From the NCBI GenBank assembly GCA_020444325.1, contig JAHLLD010000008.1, forward strand, positions 1-64,000: 64,000 nucleotides of DNA, given 5' to 3'. Positions 36,112 through 45,232 of this stretch are shown one piece after another. The translations under genes and the position numbers were made by a program. The DNA comes from a bacterium. Lineage in GTDB: Bacteria; Bacteroidota; Ignavibacteria; SZUA-365. Under the pieces are notes generated by a model. That model was not told the origin of the DNA, did not search any database, and worked only from the letters and a program-made list of their open reading frames with translations. Positions within the stretch are counted from its first letter, which is position 1; every line of letters begins with the position of its first letter.

Positions 36112-37599
36112 ATGTTTCACCAGCTCCCCATGTCGCAGCTGCCCGCTGCTGACCGTCACTTCGGCTTTTCCCGGCGTATCGCGTTCCTGATGATCGCAGC
36201 CGTGCTCATGACGCTTTGCGCCGCGAGCGCTCGCGCACAGGTGCCCGTCGGCCACTCGGTCCATGAACGGCAGATGCGCACCCGGCCACAGCCGGTGGTT
36301 GCAGGGGGAACTACCGTACCGTTGCGTCGCACGGCTGCAAGGGAATTGACGCATACCGTATTTGGCTATCATCCGTACTGGATCGCAGATTCGGTGACGC
36401 TGCAGTACGATTTTTCCCTCCTGTCGCATCTCGCATATTTTGCGGCGGAATTCGATCCCTCCTCCGGCATGATGACCGACACCCACGGGTGGGAATTCGC
36501 TCCGGTAGTCGACCGGGCCCAGGCTGCCGGCGTGCGCGTGCAGCTCGCGGTCACGAATTTCGGAGCCGGGGGGAACCGCAGTCTGCTCTCATCTGCCGAA
36601 GCGGTGGATACGCTGGTGAAGCAGATCCTTGCGATGCTGCGCATCCGCAACGCGGCCGGTGTCAGCATTGATTTCGAATCCGTTCCCTCCGATCAGCGCG
36701 ACAATCTTACGGCGTTCTTCATGCAGCTGGATGCCGCGCTGGCGGCTGAACTGCCGGACGCCGAGATCAGTGCCGCGATTCCGGCGGTGGATTGGAATGA
36801 CAGCTGGGATGTCGCTGCGCTGCGGGAGTACGTGGATCAGTTCTTCCTCATGGGATATGACTATTTCTGGTCGGGCTCGAACAACGCCGGTCCGGTCGCC
36901 CCGCTGCTGGGCAGCAATCTCAACGTGACGCGTTCGGTGGATGAGTACTTGACGAAAGGTGTGCCGCCTGAACAGTTCCTTCTGGGGGTGCCTTATTACG
37001 GGTACGACTGGGCCGTGGTCAGCAATGCCGAGGGTGCAGCCACGACGGCGCGCGGCGTTTCACGCACCTATGCGCGCGTGCAGCTGATGTCCGGCGTTCA
37101 GCAGCGGCAGTGGAGCAGCACGTATCAAAACCCCTGGTTCGCGTATGAGACCGCAAACTGGAGACAACTGTGGTACGACGATGTGCAGAGCCTCGGTGAC
37201 AAGTATGACCTGCTTCTCTCCAGAAATCTTGCCGGCGCGGGGATATGGGCGCTCGGGTATGACGGAGACAGGCCGGAATTGTGGGATCTGATCGAAGATA
37301 CTTTCACCCGTGTAACGAGCGCGTCCTCCGTCGCAGCCGCTGATGCCTTCGCACTTCAGCTATTTCCACAGCCCCTGTCTACCGGAACAGCACTCTCGCT
37401 TCGCATCAGCGGGACGGAGCAGAGGCCTGTCACCATCCATGTGACTGACGTCCTTGGACGACTGCGCTGGCAGACCGTGCTTGACGGCACGTCAGACCTG
37501 CAGCGGTTACGTCTGCCGAAACTGGAAGCGGGATACTATTCCATCATCGCTGCTGCGGGGACTTCCCACACCATTGTCCCGCTGATCATCACTCCCTGA
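36112..37599 (+). CDS. Secreted GH18-like glycoside hydrolase
   Basis: 495 aa. A long n-region and hydrophobic core (IAFLMIAAVLMTLCAASARAQ) form the signal peptide. The TIM-barrel starts at HTVFGYHPYWI and has the catalytic motif GVSIDFE (D187, E189), as in the chitinase/YaaH type of GH18, then FFLMGYDYFWSG and GIWALGYDGDRPELW. The last ~85 residues (LFPQPLSTG ... VTDVLGRLRW) look like a diverged T9SS sorting domain. It probably cleaves chitin, peptidoglycan or a similar aminosugar polymer outside the cell. Second gene of a two-gene unit. Confidence 0.86.
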   Translation: MFHQLPMSQLPAADRHFGFSRRIAFLMIAAVLMTLCAASARAQVPVGHSVHERQMRTRPQPVVAGGTTVPLRRTAARELTHTVFGYHPYWIADSVTLQYDFSLLSHLAYFAAEFDPSSGMMTDTHGWEFAPVVDRAQAAGVRVQLAVTNFGAGGNRSLLSSAEAVDTLVKQILAMLRIRNAAGVSIDFESVPSDQRDNLTAFFMQLDAALAAELPDAEISAAIPAVDWNDSWDVAALREYVDQFFLMGYDYFWSGSNNAGPVAPLLGSNLNVTRSVDEYLTKGVPPEQFLLGVPYYGYDWAVVSNAEGAATTARGVSRTYARVQLMSGVQQRQWSSTYQNPWFAYETANWRQLWYDDVQSLGDKYDLLLSRNLAGAGIWALGYDGDRPELWDLIEDTFTRVTSASSVAAADAFALQLFPQPLSTGTALSLRISGTEQRPVTIHVTDVLGRLRWQTVLDGTSDLQRLRLPKLEAGYYSIIAAAGTSHTIVPLIITP

Positions 37600-37683
37600 A
37601 GTGTCGCCGCCATACACGTCTGCTGCCGGATTCCTCCGCTGCCGAACGTGAGCGCCGGCGCGTGCCTGCCATTCCGGCTGTCA

Positions 37684-37714
37684 TTGTCTCACCTGCCGAC
37701 ATCATCTATATTGC
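37684..37714 (+). promoter_or_regulatory. Promoter for the membrane/TPR gene (TTG-N20-TATATTGC)
   Basis: TTG (37684-37686), 20 bases, TATATTGC (37707-37714). Predicted leader about 63 bases. Confidence 0.5.
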
Positions 37715-37783
37715 AAAACGCCGCCGGATAGTTTTCCCTCCGGTAACTGCACTCTTCCGTCCACGACAGCGCACAGGTCTCAC

Positions 37784-39967
37784 ATGGCAAAAAAACCGTC
37801 GCAGCCGAAAAAAGTCACCAGGCCGATCCTTTCCCGTGAGAGCCGGATGGTCCTGTACGCGCTGGCAGCGTTCGTTGTCGTTCGCGGCATCGCGGGGATG
37901 ATTGACACAGGCGGACAGCGGCTCTGGGGAATCGATTTTTACAGTATGTACGATGGGACGTGGATGGCACTCGTCGCCTGGCTGCCGCTGCTCTTCGCCC
38001 TGCCATCCATCTCCGCTCGTTTTGTTGGAGCCTCATCGTCCTCCGCGCATGCGGATGAAGCGAAAGAGCGAGGGAAGGGGACTCCAGCGATCCGTCTGCT
38101 TCTGGCTGCGGGATTAACGCTGTTCGCGGGATGGCTGGCTTATGAAATCAATGTGGGATATGCATTTCTCGGTGACGGAACCTGGTATCCCGCCGAGCTG
38201 CTGCGCAGCATGACACTGCCGGATTATGCGAACAGCATGATCAAACCGAGCGCCTGGCTGACGGGACTGCTGCTCGACACGCTGGCTGTTCGACTGCAGC
38301 CAGAAGATATTCGGCTGCCCTTCATCCTCGCCGGTGTAGCCGGTGCGGTGATCGCGACAGGGTCGCTGCTGCTCGCCATGCGCCGGGAGCAGGGGAAGAC
38401 CGTTCTCATGACGGCGCTGCTGTTTCTCGCTCCCGCGGGCAGCCTCGTATTCCTCGGGTACATCGAACTCTACGCGATCGTGTATGGCTTGAGTATTGCC
38501 TACCTCGTGAGCGCCTGGGAATGCCTGCGTGGGGACGTTCCTGTCTGGTTCCCGGGCATGTTTCTGCTGCTGGCCATCCTCTTCGGTGCCTCAAGCATTG
38601 TATGGCTGCCCTCGTACCTGCTCCTCCTGCACTGGAAGGTGAGAGGGGAGTCCGGTAGCTTCCCCCTGCGCAGAGCAGCGATGATCCTGATTATCCTCCC
38701 ACCCCTGGCAGCTCTGCTTGCCGTGTTTCTTCTCCCCGGAAACAGCGACAGCGCATACCTGGTCGCCTTTTCTCCGTACGAACGCATGGTTGAGGGATTT
38801 TCCACCGGCTGGCAACGCTACGTTTTCACAGCAGGCGCGCGCTGGATCGATATCATCAATGTCCTTTTCCTCACCCTTGGTCCCGTGCTCGCGGTACTTC
38901 CTGTGCTGTTCGTCCTCGCCATGCGGAGACGCATCCTGACACTGCCGTCCGTTCTTCTCGGACTCACGGCTGCCTCGGGTGGACTCACCCTGCTCCTGTT
39001 CGGCAACACCTTCCTCGGATTGGCGAGGGACTGGGATGTCGCTGCACTGGCTGTTCTCGGATGCTTCCTGCTCGCGACTGTGCTTCTGAAATCCCTGCAT
39101 TCCCACGGCGCACTGCAGCTCCCGGCTCTGCTTCCCATGCTGGCAGCCGCAATGCTCTCCCAGCTCGTGCTGTGGACTGCGGTCAACGTCAACGACGATG
39201 CCTCCGCCCGGCGCTTCGCGCAGCTTGCCGAGATGGATGAAGGCGTGGTGCTCCCGATGAACAGCTTTACGGCCTGGGAAAACCTGCGCAAGTTCTACAA
39301 ATCAGGAGGGGAGCAGCAGCCGTACTTCCATGCGATGCGAAAACTGATTGAGACCGGGTATCGCCGAGATGTCAGCTATGCTGAATACCTGAGCGCCGCG
39401 CTTCAGCTGCGTGATGCGGGGAAGCAGCAGCAGGAAATGCGCTGGCTGCTCGAAACGCTGCTTGGCGATGCGAAGGCAGAATCCCAGCGGGAACATGCCA
39501 CGGTGGACAGGCGCTTTTTCCGGGAATTCAGCATGCGAGCTCTGCTCTCTGCCTGGCAGACCGGACATCAGGACCTCGTACGAGCGGTCCGTCCTTCATT
39601 TGAGTCCCGTTTCGCTTCCTGGCCTGAAAAACAGCTCCTTCTGCCCCTGCAGCAATCGCTGTCACAGGAAGAAATCCGCCAGATTCTTGACAGCGCCGTC
39701 AGCGAGGATACAGACGATGCTTTCCTGCTCATGACCGCGGGCGGGTATGCCGCCCGGTACGATCTCACCGGCGAAGCTGACAGACTCTATGCCCGGGCTC
39801 TCAAACGCGAACCGACACAGTATCCCTCCTGGTATCTCGTCGCCGCACGCCTGCAGATGCAGTTGCAAAACAGGGAGAAAGCCAGGCAATACCTCGAGGC
39901 ATGTATCACCAACGCTCCTTCCTCCATGGAAGCACGCCAGGCTGAATCCCTCCTTTCTCAGCTCTAG
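37784..39967 (+). CDS. Polytopic membrane protein with C-terminal TPR-like region
   Basis: 727 aa. A basic N-terminus (AKKPSQPKKVTRP) precedes about twelve hydrophobic segments up to residue 470. A soluble helical part follows (480-727), ending in TPR-like helices (AARYDLTGEADRLYARALKR, WYLVAARLQMQLQNREKARQ). A large loop with DGTWYPAELLRSM lies after the third membrane segment. The layout resembles GT-C glycosyltransferase-like or O-antigen-type membrane proteins, but no decisive motif is visible, so the function is left open. Confidence 0.8.
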   Translation: MAKKPSQPKKVTRPILSRESRMVLYALAAFVVVRGIAGMIDTGGQRLWGIDFYSMYDGTWMALVAWLPLLFALPSISARFVGASSSSAHADEAKERGKGTPAIRLLLAAGLTLFAGWLAYEINVGYAFLGDGTWYPAELLRSMTLPDYANSMIKPSAWLTGLLLDTLAVRLQPEDIRLPFILAGVAGAVIATGSLLLAMRREQGKTVLMTALLFLAPAGSLVFLGYIELYAIVYGLSIAYLVSAWECLRGDVPVWFPGMFLLLAILFGASSIVWLPSYLLLLHWKVRGESGSFPLRRAAMILIILPPLAALLAVFLLPGNSDSAYLVAFSPYERMVEGFSTGWQRYVFTAGARWIDIINVLFLTLGPVLAVLPVLFVLAMRRRILTLPSVLLGLTAASGGLTLLLFGNTFLGLARDWDVAALAVLGCFLLATVLLKSLHSHGALQLPALLPMLAAAMLSQLVLWTAVNVNDDASARRFAQLAEMDEGVVLPMNSFTAWENLRKFYKSGGEQQPYFHAMRKLIETGYRRDVSYAEYLSAALQLRDAGKQQQEMRWLLETLLGDAKAESQREHATVDRRFFREFSMRALLSAWQTGHQDLVRAVRPSFESRFASWPEKQLLLPLQQSLSQEEIRQILDSAVSEDTDDAFLLMTAGGYAARYDLTGEADRLYARALKREPTQYPSWYLVAARLQMQLQNREKARQYLEACITNAPSSMEARQAESLLSQL

Positions 39968-40353
39968 GCCTCACTTCACCTGCCGGCCTGTTTATGGCTG
40001 TTGCCATTATTCACACATCCACGCTGATGTCGTAAGCGAATACGCATATTTATGCTTTATACACTCATGTGCTTGAAATGTGAGCGCAGCAGGGAGTTCA
40101 CAATCTTCTGATAAGTGAAATTCACGCACAGTGAAAAAAAAGCACTATTTTCTTGCGGATGGGGAATCTGCTCCCTATCTTCCAACTTAAACAGGCCAAT
40201 TCAGCGACACAATTCCATGTCCCGAATTCATTCGTGACCAGGAGCTGATTTTCAGCGGAAAACAACAATTATCGGTCTGTTTTCATGTCGTGTGGACATG
40301 CAGGATAAGAAGACCTCATTCCTGTTTCCTTTTCAGTAAATACAGGTGAACGT
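39968..40353. other. Intergenic region with promoter and long leader
   Basis: 386 bases without a gene. It holds the promoter-like site at 40153-40183 and then a leader of about 165 bases with one small hairpin (CATGTC-GTGTG-GACATG, 40284-40300). Confidence 0.55.
40153..40183 (+). promoter_or_regulatory. Promoter for the 40354 gene (TTG-N20-TATCTTCC)
   Basis: TTG (40153-40155), 20 bases, TATCTTCC (40176-40183); the last two bases depart from TAnnTTTG. Confidence 0.45.
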
Positions 40354-43300
40354 ATGACTACCTTTACTCCTTCCAGCATCTGGAAGAGGAAAGCACTGGC
40401 TTTCCTCCCAATGATGCTGCTTACGGCACTGCTTATCGGCCTTCCGACGGCGAGCCAGGCTCAGGTGAGCAGCTTCCCTTACACGGAGAGCTTTGAGAGC
40501 GGTTCGGGAGTATGGTCCACCGGTGGCGGCACATACAGCATGTGGACGCGTGACAGCGGTGGAACATCTTCTTCGAACACCGGTCCGACGACCGGACATA
40601 ACGGAAACTACTATTATTACACGGAAACAAGTTCTTCAGGCAACGGAGCCTATGATTATCTGACGGCCAATTTCAACTTCAGCTCGCTGTCACTCCCTGT
40701 CTTTTCTTTCTGGTATCACATGTACGGGCAGTATATGGGAACGCTCGAGGTGCAGGTGAATGGTGGAAGTGGCTGGACGACAGTCTGGTCGAGGACCGGC
40801 AACCAGCAGGCCTCCCAGACTTCTCCCTACATGCAGGCCGTGATCTGTCTGACAGGCTATGCCAACAACAGCAGTGTCAGCATTCGCTTCAAGGGAACCG
40901 ATGACCAGAGCTTCACGAGCGACATGGCAGTGGATTACATCCAGGTGTATCAGGGCTCAAATCTCAGTTACACCTCGTCCACATCGGAGCAGCCAAATCT
41001 TGGCCCTGCCTCCCCTGGCGCCACCAACCTGGAGATGCTGCGTCTGAAGGTGACAATGAGCGGTGACTGTGCAAGTCCCACGCCATACCAGTTCACCTTC
41101 AATACAAACGGTACGACGAATGTCGGCGATATTGTCAATGCCAAACTCTTTTACACCGGGAACGACCCCAACTTTTCTGCCTCCAATCAGGTTGGCAGTA
41201 CGGTCTCCGCACCTCCGGCAGCACCGTCGACCTTCTCGTTCAGCGGGAACATTTCCGCTTCCGGAGGCGATAATTATTTCTGGCTGGTGTATGATGCAAG
41301 CGCATCCGCGCCGACCGGAAATTACATCGACGCGGAATGCGTGAATTTCCAGATTAATTCGACGACATACACCCCGAGTGTGACGGCGCCTGCAGGATCC
41401 CGCATGTTCATGGCGCCGCTGTCTGGAAACTACACCATCAATCCTTCCGGCAGTGGAAACACGAACTTCCCGTCCTTCGGTGATGCCATCGCGGCTCTGG
41501 ATCTTCTTGGTGTGCAGGGGCCCGTGCATTTCTCCGTCGCTGCAGCGACGTACAATGAGCAGCTGATCCTTTCCCCGATTGCAGGTGCAAGCTCGGTGAA
41601 CACCATCACTTTTGACGGTGGCACAGGAAATGCCGCATCCCGCATCATCACCGCCAGCGTTGGTCAGTACAGGGCGGTCGTCGAAATGGACGGTGTTGAT
41701 TATGTCCAGTTCCGCAACCTGACCGTGAACTCCACGAATTCATCCAACGGATATGGCTTCCGCTTCACCAGTTCCGCCGATCATAACGAGATCAGCGACT
41801 GCGTGATCAATCTGCCCTCGAATACGACGAGTTCGTATCACATCGGTATCTGCGCAACGTCGACGAGCAGCTACAGCTCCTACGGCGACTGGGGTGATTA
41901 CAACCTGATCAAGGACAATACCATCAACAGCGGGTACTACGGGATTCGCTGGAACGGATATAATTCCAGTTCCACCACGTACAGCCGGAACAACAAGTTC
42001 ATCGGCAACACCGTGCAGGATTTCTATTACTACGGAATGTACCTGTACTACTCGACCGAAATCGTTGTTACGGACAATTATGTCAAGCAGCGTGACAGTG
42101 GTACGCATACCACCTCCAGCGGTTATGGCATCTACGTCTATTATCCCTGCAACGGTCCAATCGTTGCCAATAACTATGCCGAGGCGCATTACAATCCCAT
42201 GCGTGTGTATCGCATCAACAACAGTACGACAAGCACCGCCAACCGCGGTAAAGTGTACAACAACATGCTCGTCGGTATCGGTACATCCACGCTGTACGGT
42301 CTGTATGTCAGCTATGCCGAGTATGCGGATATCGCGTACAACTCGGTGAATCTCAAAAATACGACAGGAACCTGCTACGCACTCTACGAGTACGGGCAGT
42401 CCTCAACCAGCTACGATGTACACATCGTCAACAACTTCATCTCCTACACCGGCAACGGTACGGTGTACATGATTTACAATTACTATTATGAGAGCCAGGC
42501 ACAGTTCGACTACAACGCGTTCTGGCATGACGGCAGCGGTACCGAATACTGGCGCTGGGACGGTACGACGTACTCCAGCTTCAACGCGATGAACTCCGCA
42601 TGGCCGAATCACCACAACAACAGTGTCGTGGGTGAGCCCTATTACTATAGTGACACGGATCTGCACTCTTACTCCCATGTCGGGTATCAGGCGGGAACAC
42701 CGTTCCCGGGCATTACCACTGACTATGACGGTGAGGCACGTGATCCGCTGACGCCGTGCATTGGTGCGGACGAATATCCCGCACCTCCGCCGGAGTACGA
42801 CATCGCCGTGCAGAAGGTGATCCTCAACTATGCATCCAACAAATGGGCGCGCATTGAAGGAATGGCTTCGCATCCGGTCACCATGCTCGTTGAGAACGTC
42901 GGACTCAAGGACAATCCGACAACCATCGACGTGGGCTACGGCACCATGCCGATGAACAACATCGGAGATGCGGACTTCTCCGAGTCCTTCAATCCGAACT
43001 GGATGGGCAGTCTCGGTGTGGTCGAGTTCAGCCAGGAACTCACAGGCCTGGCTCCGAGTCCGTCCTTCACCCTCTACGGCCACGCCTTCTGGGGCAACGA
43101 TCAGGTGTCCATCAACGATGAAGGCATGACGACGCAGGAAGTGTTTATCGAGAAAGTCCACGGCTTTGAAGATTTCAACGACTTCGACGTGCCATACTTC
43201 TCGTACATGAACGGCGTGCTCGATCTGGACTGGACCATCATCGACAACAATGGCGGCGACATGCCGATGACCGCAGCCGGTGTCGGTGTGGGCGGCAGTG

Positions 43301-44880
43301 CAGCCATCTACATGAATGGCGGATCGAATGAAGCAGACGAGTGGATCATCACTCCCGCCGCCGAACTGAACCCCGCCGCCAGTTACCGTATCGGCTTCGT
43401 GTTCGACAACATGCAAAACGTGCCTGTCAGCATTGAAGTCGCCTACGGCAGCGCACCGAATCCGGGCAGCATGACCACGTTCGCCACGTTCTCGAACGTC
43501 GGCAACGGCACCTTCACGGCGAAGGACCTCTGGCTCGCCGCCGGTGAGGCTGGAGACCCGTACTTCAACACGCCGGCCAACGGTGGTGGCATGACGTACA
43601 TCGGTATTCATGTCGTGACCGCGGCCAGCGGCTACGAGTGGTCGATGGACAACATCAAACTCGACGACAATCCCTCGCCGCCGCCCAAAATCGGGTACGC
43701 GCTGCCGGGTTCGCCGATCGAGGATTTCGTCAATGATGACAGTGATCCCATCGTCGTGACCGCGACGTACAAGCAGCCGGGCAAGATCAACAAGACCTTC
43801 CAGGTTGCCACGACGACGAATATTTATGGCGAAAACGGCGACATGCTCTGGGATGTGGAAACTGCCGACAAGTGGATCAGCATCACGAAGGAGTCGCCGG
43901 ATCCGACGCTGATGGGCTACAACTTCACGCCGCCGCGTCCGCGTCAGTTCCAGACCTTCACGCTGACGGTGGATCCTTCGGGACTCGCTCCGGGCGTGCA
44001 CATGGGCTCGATCACGTTCTACGCGATCCTGTTCAATGAAGACTTCCCGCCGCCCAACAAGGGCCTGGTGGCGACGAATCAGCCGTTGGTCGTTCCCGTC
44101 GAACTGCGCATCGTCGATGGCAGCGGACAGGGTTCGGGCAAGTCCAGTTTCACCGCGACCCTTCCCGGTCCCTTCACCGTGGCCGGCAGTCCCTACAAGT
44201 TCGTCGACAATCAGACCAACGACCCCGTCGGTACGCTGAGCGTGACCGCGGGTCAGATCGACGCCCTGACCATTCACTGCTATCCGAATCAGCTCCCGCA
44301 GAACCTTGCGCGCATGCTGTATGTGAAGCGCTACTGGGTCTTCGAAGCGGCAGGCAGCGGCTGGATGGCTGACTTCACCTTCCCGTATGCGGATCATGAA
44401 GCCTCGATGATTTTCGATCGCAACCAGCTGCGCGGCGTACGCCAGGAGCAGACCATGGGCGCCTGGGAAATGCCGATTGCCGGCACGACCTCGTCCTCCG
44501 ATCCTCTGCACAACGAGGTGACGGTGATGGGTCTCGACGAAAACAACATCATCGGCAACATCGCGCTCGCGCATCCATACTTCATGTTCGAGCGTTCGGG
44601 TGACGGCACGGTGCCGCAGAGCTTCGGTCTCCTGCAGAACTACCCGAACCCGTTCAATCCCTCCACCTCCATCGCCTACAACGTGCCCGAGGCAAGTCAC
44701 GTGCGCATTGCCGTGTACAACAGCCTTGGTATGGAAGTGGCGGTTCTGGTCGATGAAACGGTCGCAGCGGGACGCTACGAAGCATCGTTCGATGCCTCGA
44801 AGCTCTCGAGTGGCACCTACATCTACCGGATGACGGCCGGTGACTTCACGCAGACGCGGAGTATGACATTGTCCAAGTAA
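40354..44880 (+). CDS. Giant MAM-like/beta-helix T9SS surface protein
   Basis: 1508 aa. The ATG at 40354 has AGGTGA upstream; signal peptide about 1-36 (LLTALLIGLPTASQAQ). Next come a MAM/LamG-like jelly roll (about 37-205, FPYTESFESGSG ... VDYIQVYQG), a linker with a BNR-associated look (206-355), and a Tyr-rich right-handed beta-helix (about 360-800). A CARDB-like region (EYDIAVQKV) and an adhesin-like region with DEWIITPA follow. The ~430-residue module shared with the 45233 and 54183 genes comes next, then the T9SS sorting domain (about 1425-1508). Likely a surface adhesin or matrix protein. Confidence 0.88.
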   Translation: MTTFTPSSIWKRKALAFLPMMLLTALLIGLPTASQAQVSSFPYTESFESGSGVWSTGGGTYSMWTRDSGGTSSSNTGPTTGHNGNYYYYTETSSSGNGAYDYLTANFNFSSLSLPVFSFWYHMYGQYMGTLEVQVNGGSGWTTVWSRTGNQQASQTSPYMQAVICLTGYANNSSVSIRFKGTDDQSFTSDMAVDYIQVYQGSNLSYTSSTSEQPNLGPASPGATNLEMLRLKVTMSGDCASPTPYQFTFNTNGTTNVGDIVNAKLFYTGNDPNFSASNQVGSTVSAPPAAPSTFSFSGNISASGGDNYFWLVYDASASAPTGNYIDAECVNFQINSTTYTPSVTAPAGSRMFMAPLSGNYTINPSGSGNTNFPSFGDAIAALDLLGVQGPVHFSVAAATYNEQLILSPIAGASSVNTITFDGGTGNAASRIITASVGQYRAVVEMDGVDYVQFRNLTVNSTNSSNGYGFRFTSSADHNEISDCVINLPSNTTSSYHIGICATSTSSYSSYGDWGDYNLIKDNTINSGYYGIRWNGYNSSSTTYSRNNKFIGNTVQDFYYYGMYLYYSTEIVVTDNYVKQRDSGTHTTSSGYGIYVYYPCNGPIVANNYAEAHYNPMRVYRINNSTTSTANRGKVYNNMLVGIGTSTLYGLYVSYAEYADIAYNSVNLKNTTGTCYALYEYGQSSTSYDVHIVNNFISYTGNGTVYMIYNYYYESQAQFDYNAFWHDGSGTEYWRWDGTTYSSFNAMNSAWPNHHNNSVVGEPYYYSDTDLHSYSHVGYQAGTPFPGITTDYDGEARDPLTPCIGADEYPAPPPEYDIAVQKVILNYASNKWARIEGMASHPVTMLVENVGLKDNPTTIDVGYGTMPMNNIGDADFSESFNPNWMGSLGVVEFSQELTGLAPSPSFTLYGHAFWGNDQVSINDEGMTTQEVFIEKVHGFEDFNDFDVPYFSYMNGVLDLDWTIIDNNGGDMPMTAAGVGVGGSAAIYMNGGSNEADEWIITPAAELNPAASYRIGFVFDNMQNVPVSIEVAYGSAPNPGSMTTFATFSNVGNGTFTAKDLWLAAGEAGDPYFNTPANGGGMTYIGIHVVTAASGYEWSMDNIKLDDNPSPPPKIGYALPGSPIEDFVNDDSDPIVVTATYKQPGKINKTFQVATTTNIYGENGDMLWDVETADKWISITKESPDPTLMGYNFTPPRPRQFQTFTLTVDPSGLAPGVHMGSITFYAILFNEDFPPPNKGLVATNQPLVVPVELRIVDGSGQGSGKSSFTATLPGPFTVAGSPYKFVDNQTNDPVGTLSVTAGQIDALTIHCYPNQLPQNLARMLYVKRYWVFEAAGSGWMADFTFPYADHEASMIFDRNQLRGVRQEQTMGAWEMPIAGTTSSSDPLHNEVTVMGLDENNIIGNIALAHPYFMFERSGDGTVPQSFGLLQNYPNPFNPSTSIAYNVPEASHVRIAVYNSLGMEVAVLVDETVAAGRYEASFDASKLSSGTYIYRMTAGDFTQTRSMTLSK

Positions 44881-44916
44881 GGCGTTCACCTGTACTACGC
44901 TATCCTGGACACGACA

Positions 44917-44945
44917 GAGGGGCGGTGCCAACGGCACCGCCCCTC
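44917..44945 (+). terminator. Terminator after the 40354 gene
   Basis: 13-bp perfect stem GAGGGGCGGTGCC / GGCACCGCCCCTC with loop AAC; no T-run. Confidence 0.75.
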
Positions 44946-45232
44946 ACTTATATTGAGGGCTGAGGTGGGAAAAAAAGAATCGCGTGAAAAAAAACACAAA
45001 AAGCTCTTGCATTTAGCCTCCAAGAGAGTGAACTTTATTCACTCACCGTAGTAGTCTCTCTGAATGAGGTGTTCCCTCCCCAGATACTCTTCCCACATAT
45101 AGAACCCTTTCCAGGGAATTGTGGTCCCTTTGTGATATACAAAACCATGCACGCGCGCCAGTCAGTGATACACAGTCGCGCAAGTCACGATAACACCGGG
45201 TTCATTACCTATACACAACCACGAGGTACTCC
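44946..45232. other. Intergenic region before the 45233 gene
   Basis: About 290 bases without a gene. I could not find a TTG-N20-TAnnTTTG match here, so the promoter of the next gene is unassigned. Confidence 0.5.

Noticed and set aside
42403-44937. 844-codon open frame on the minus strand, and similar long ones at 1350-2693, 47894-50329 and 54804-57149
   Set aside because: All are exact antisense shadows of giant T9SS genes, caused by codon bias; their translations show no family resemblance, signal peptide or ribosome site.
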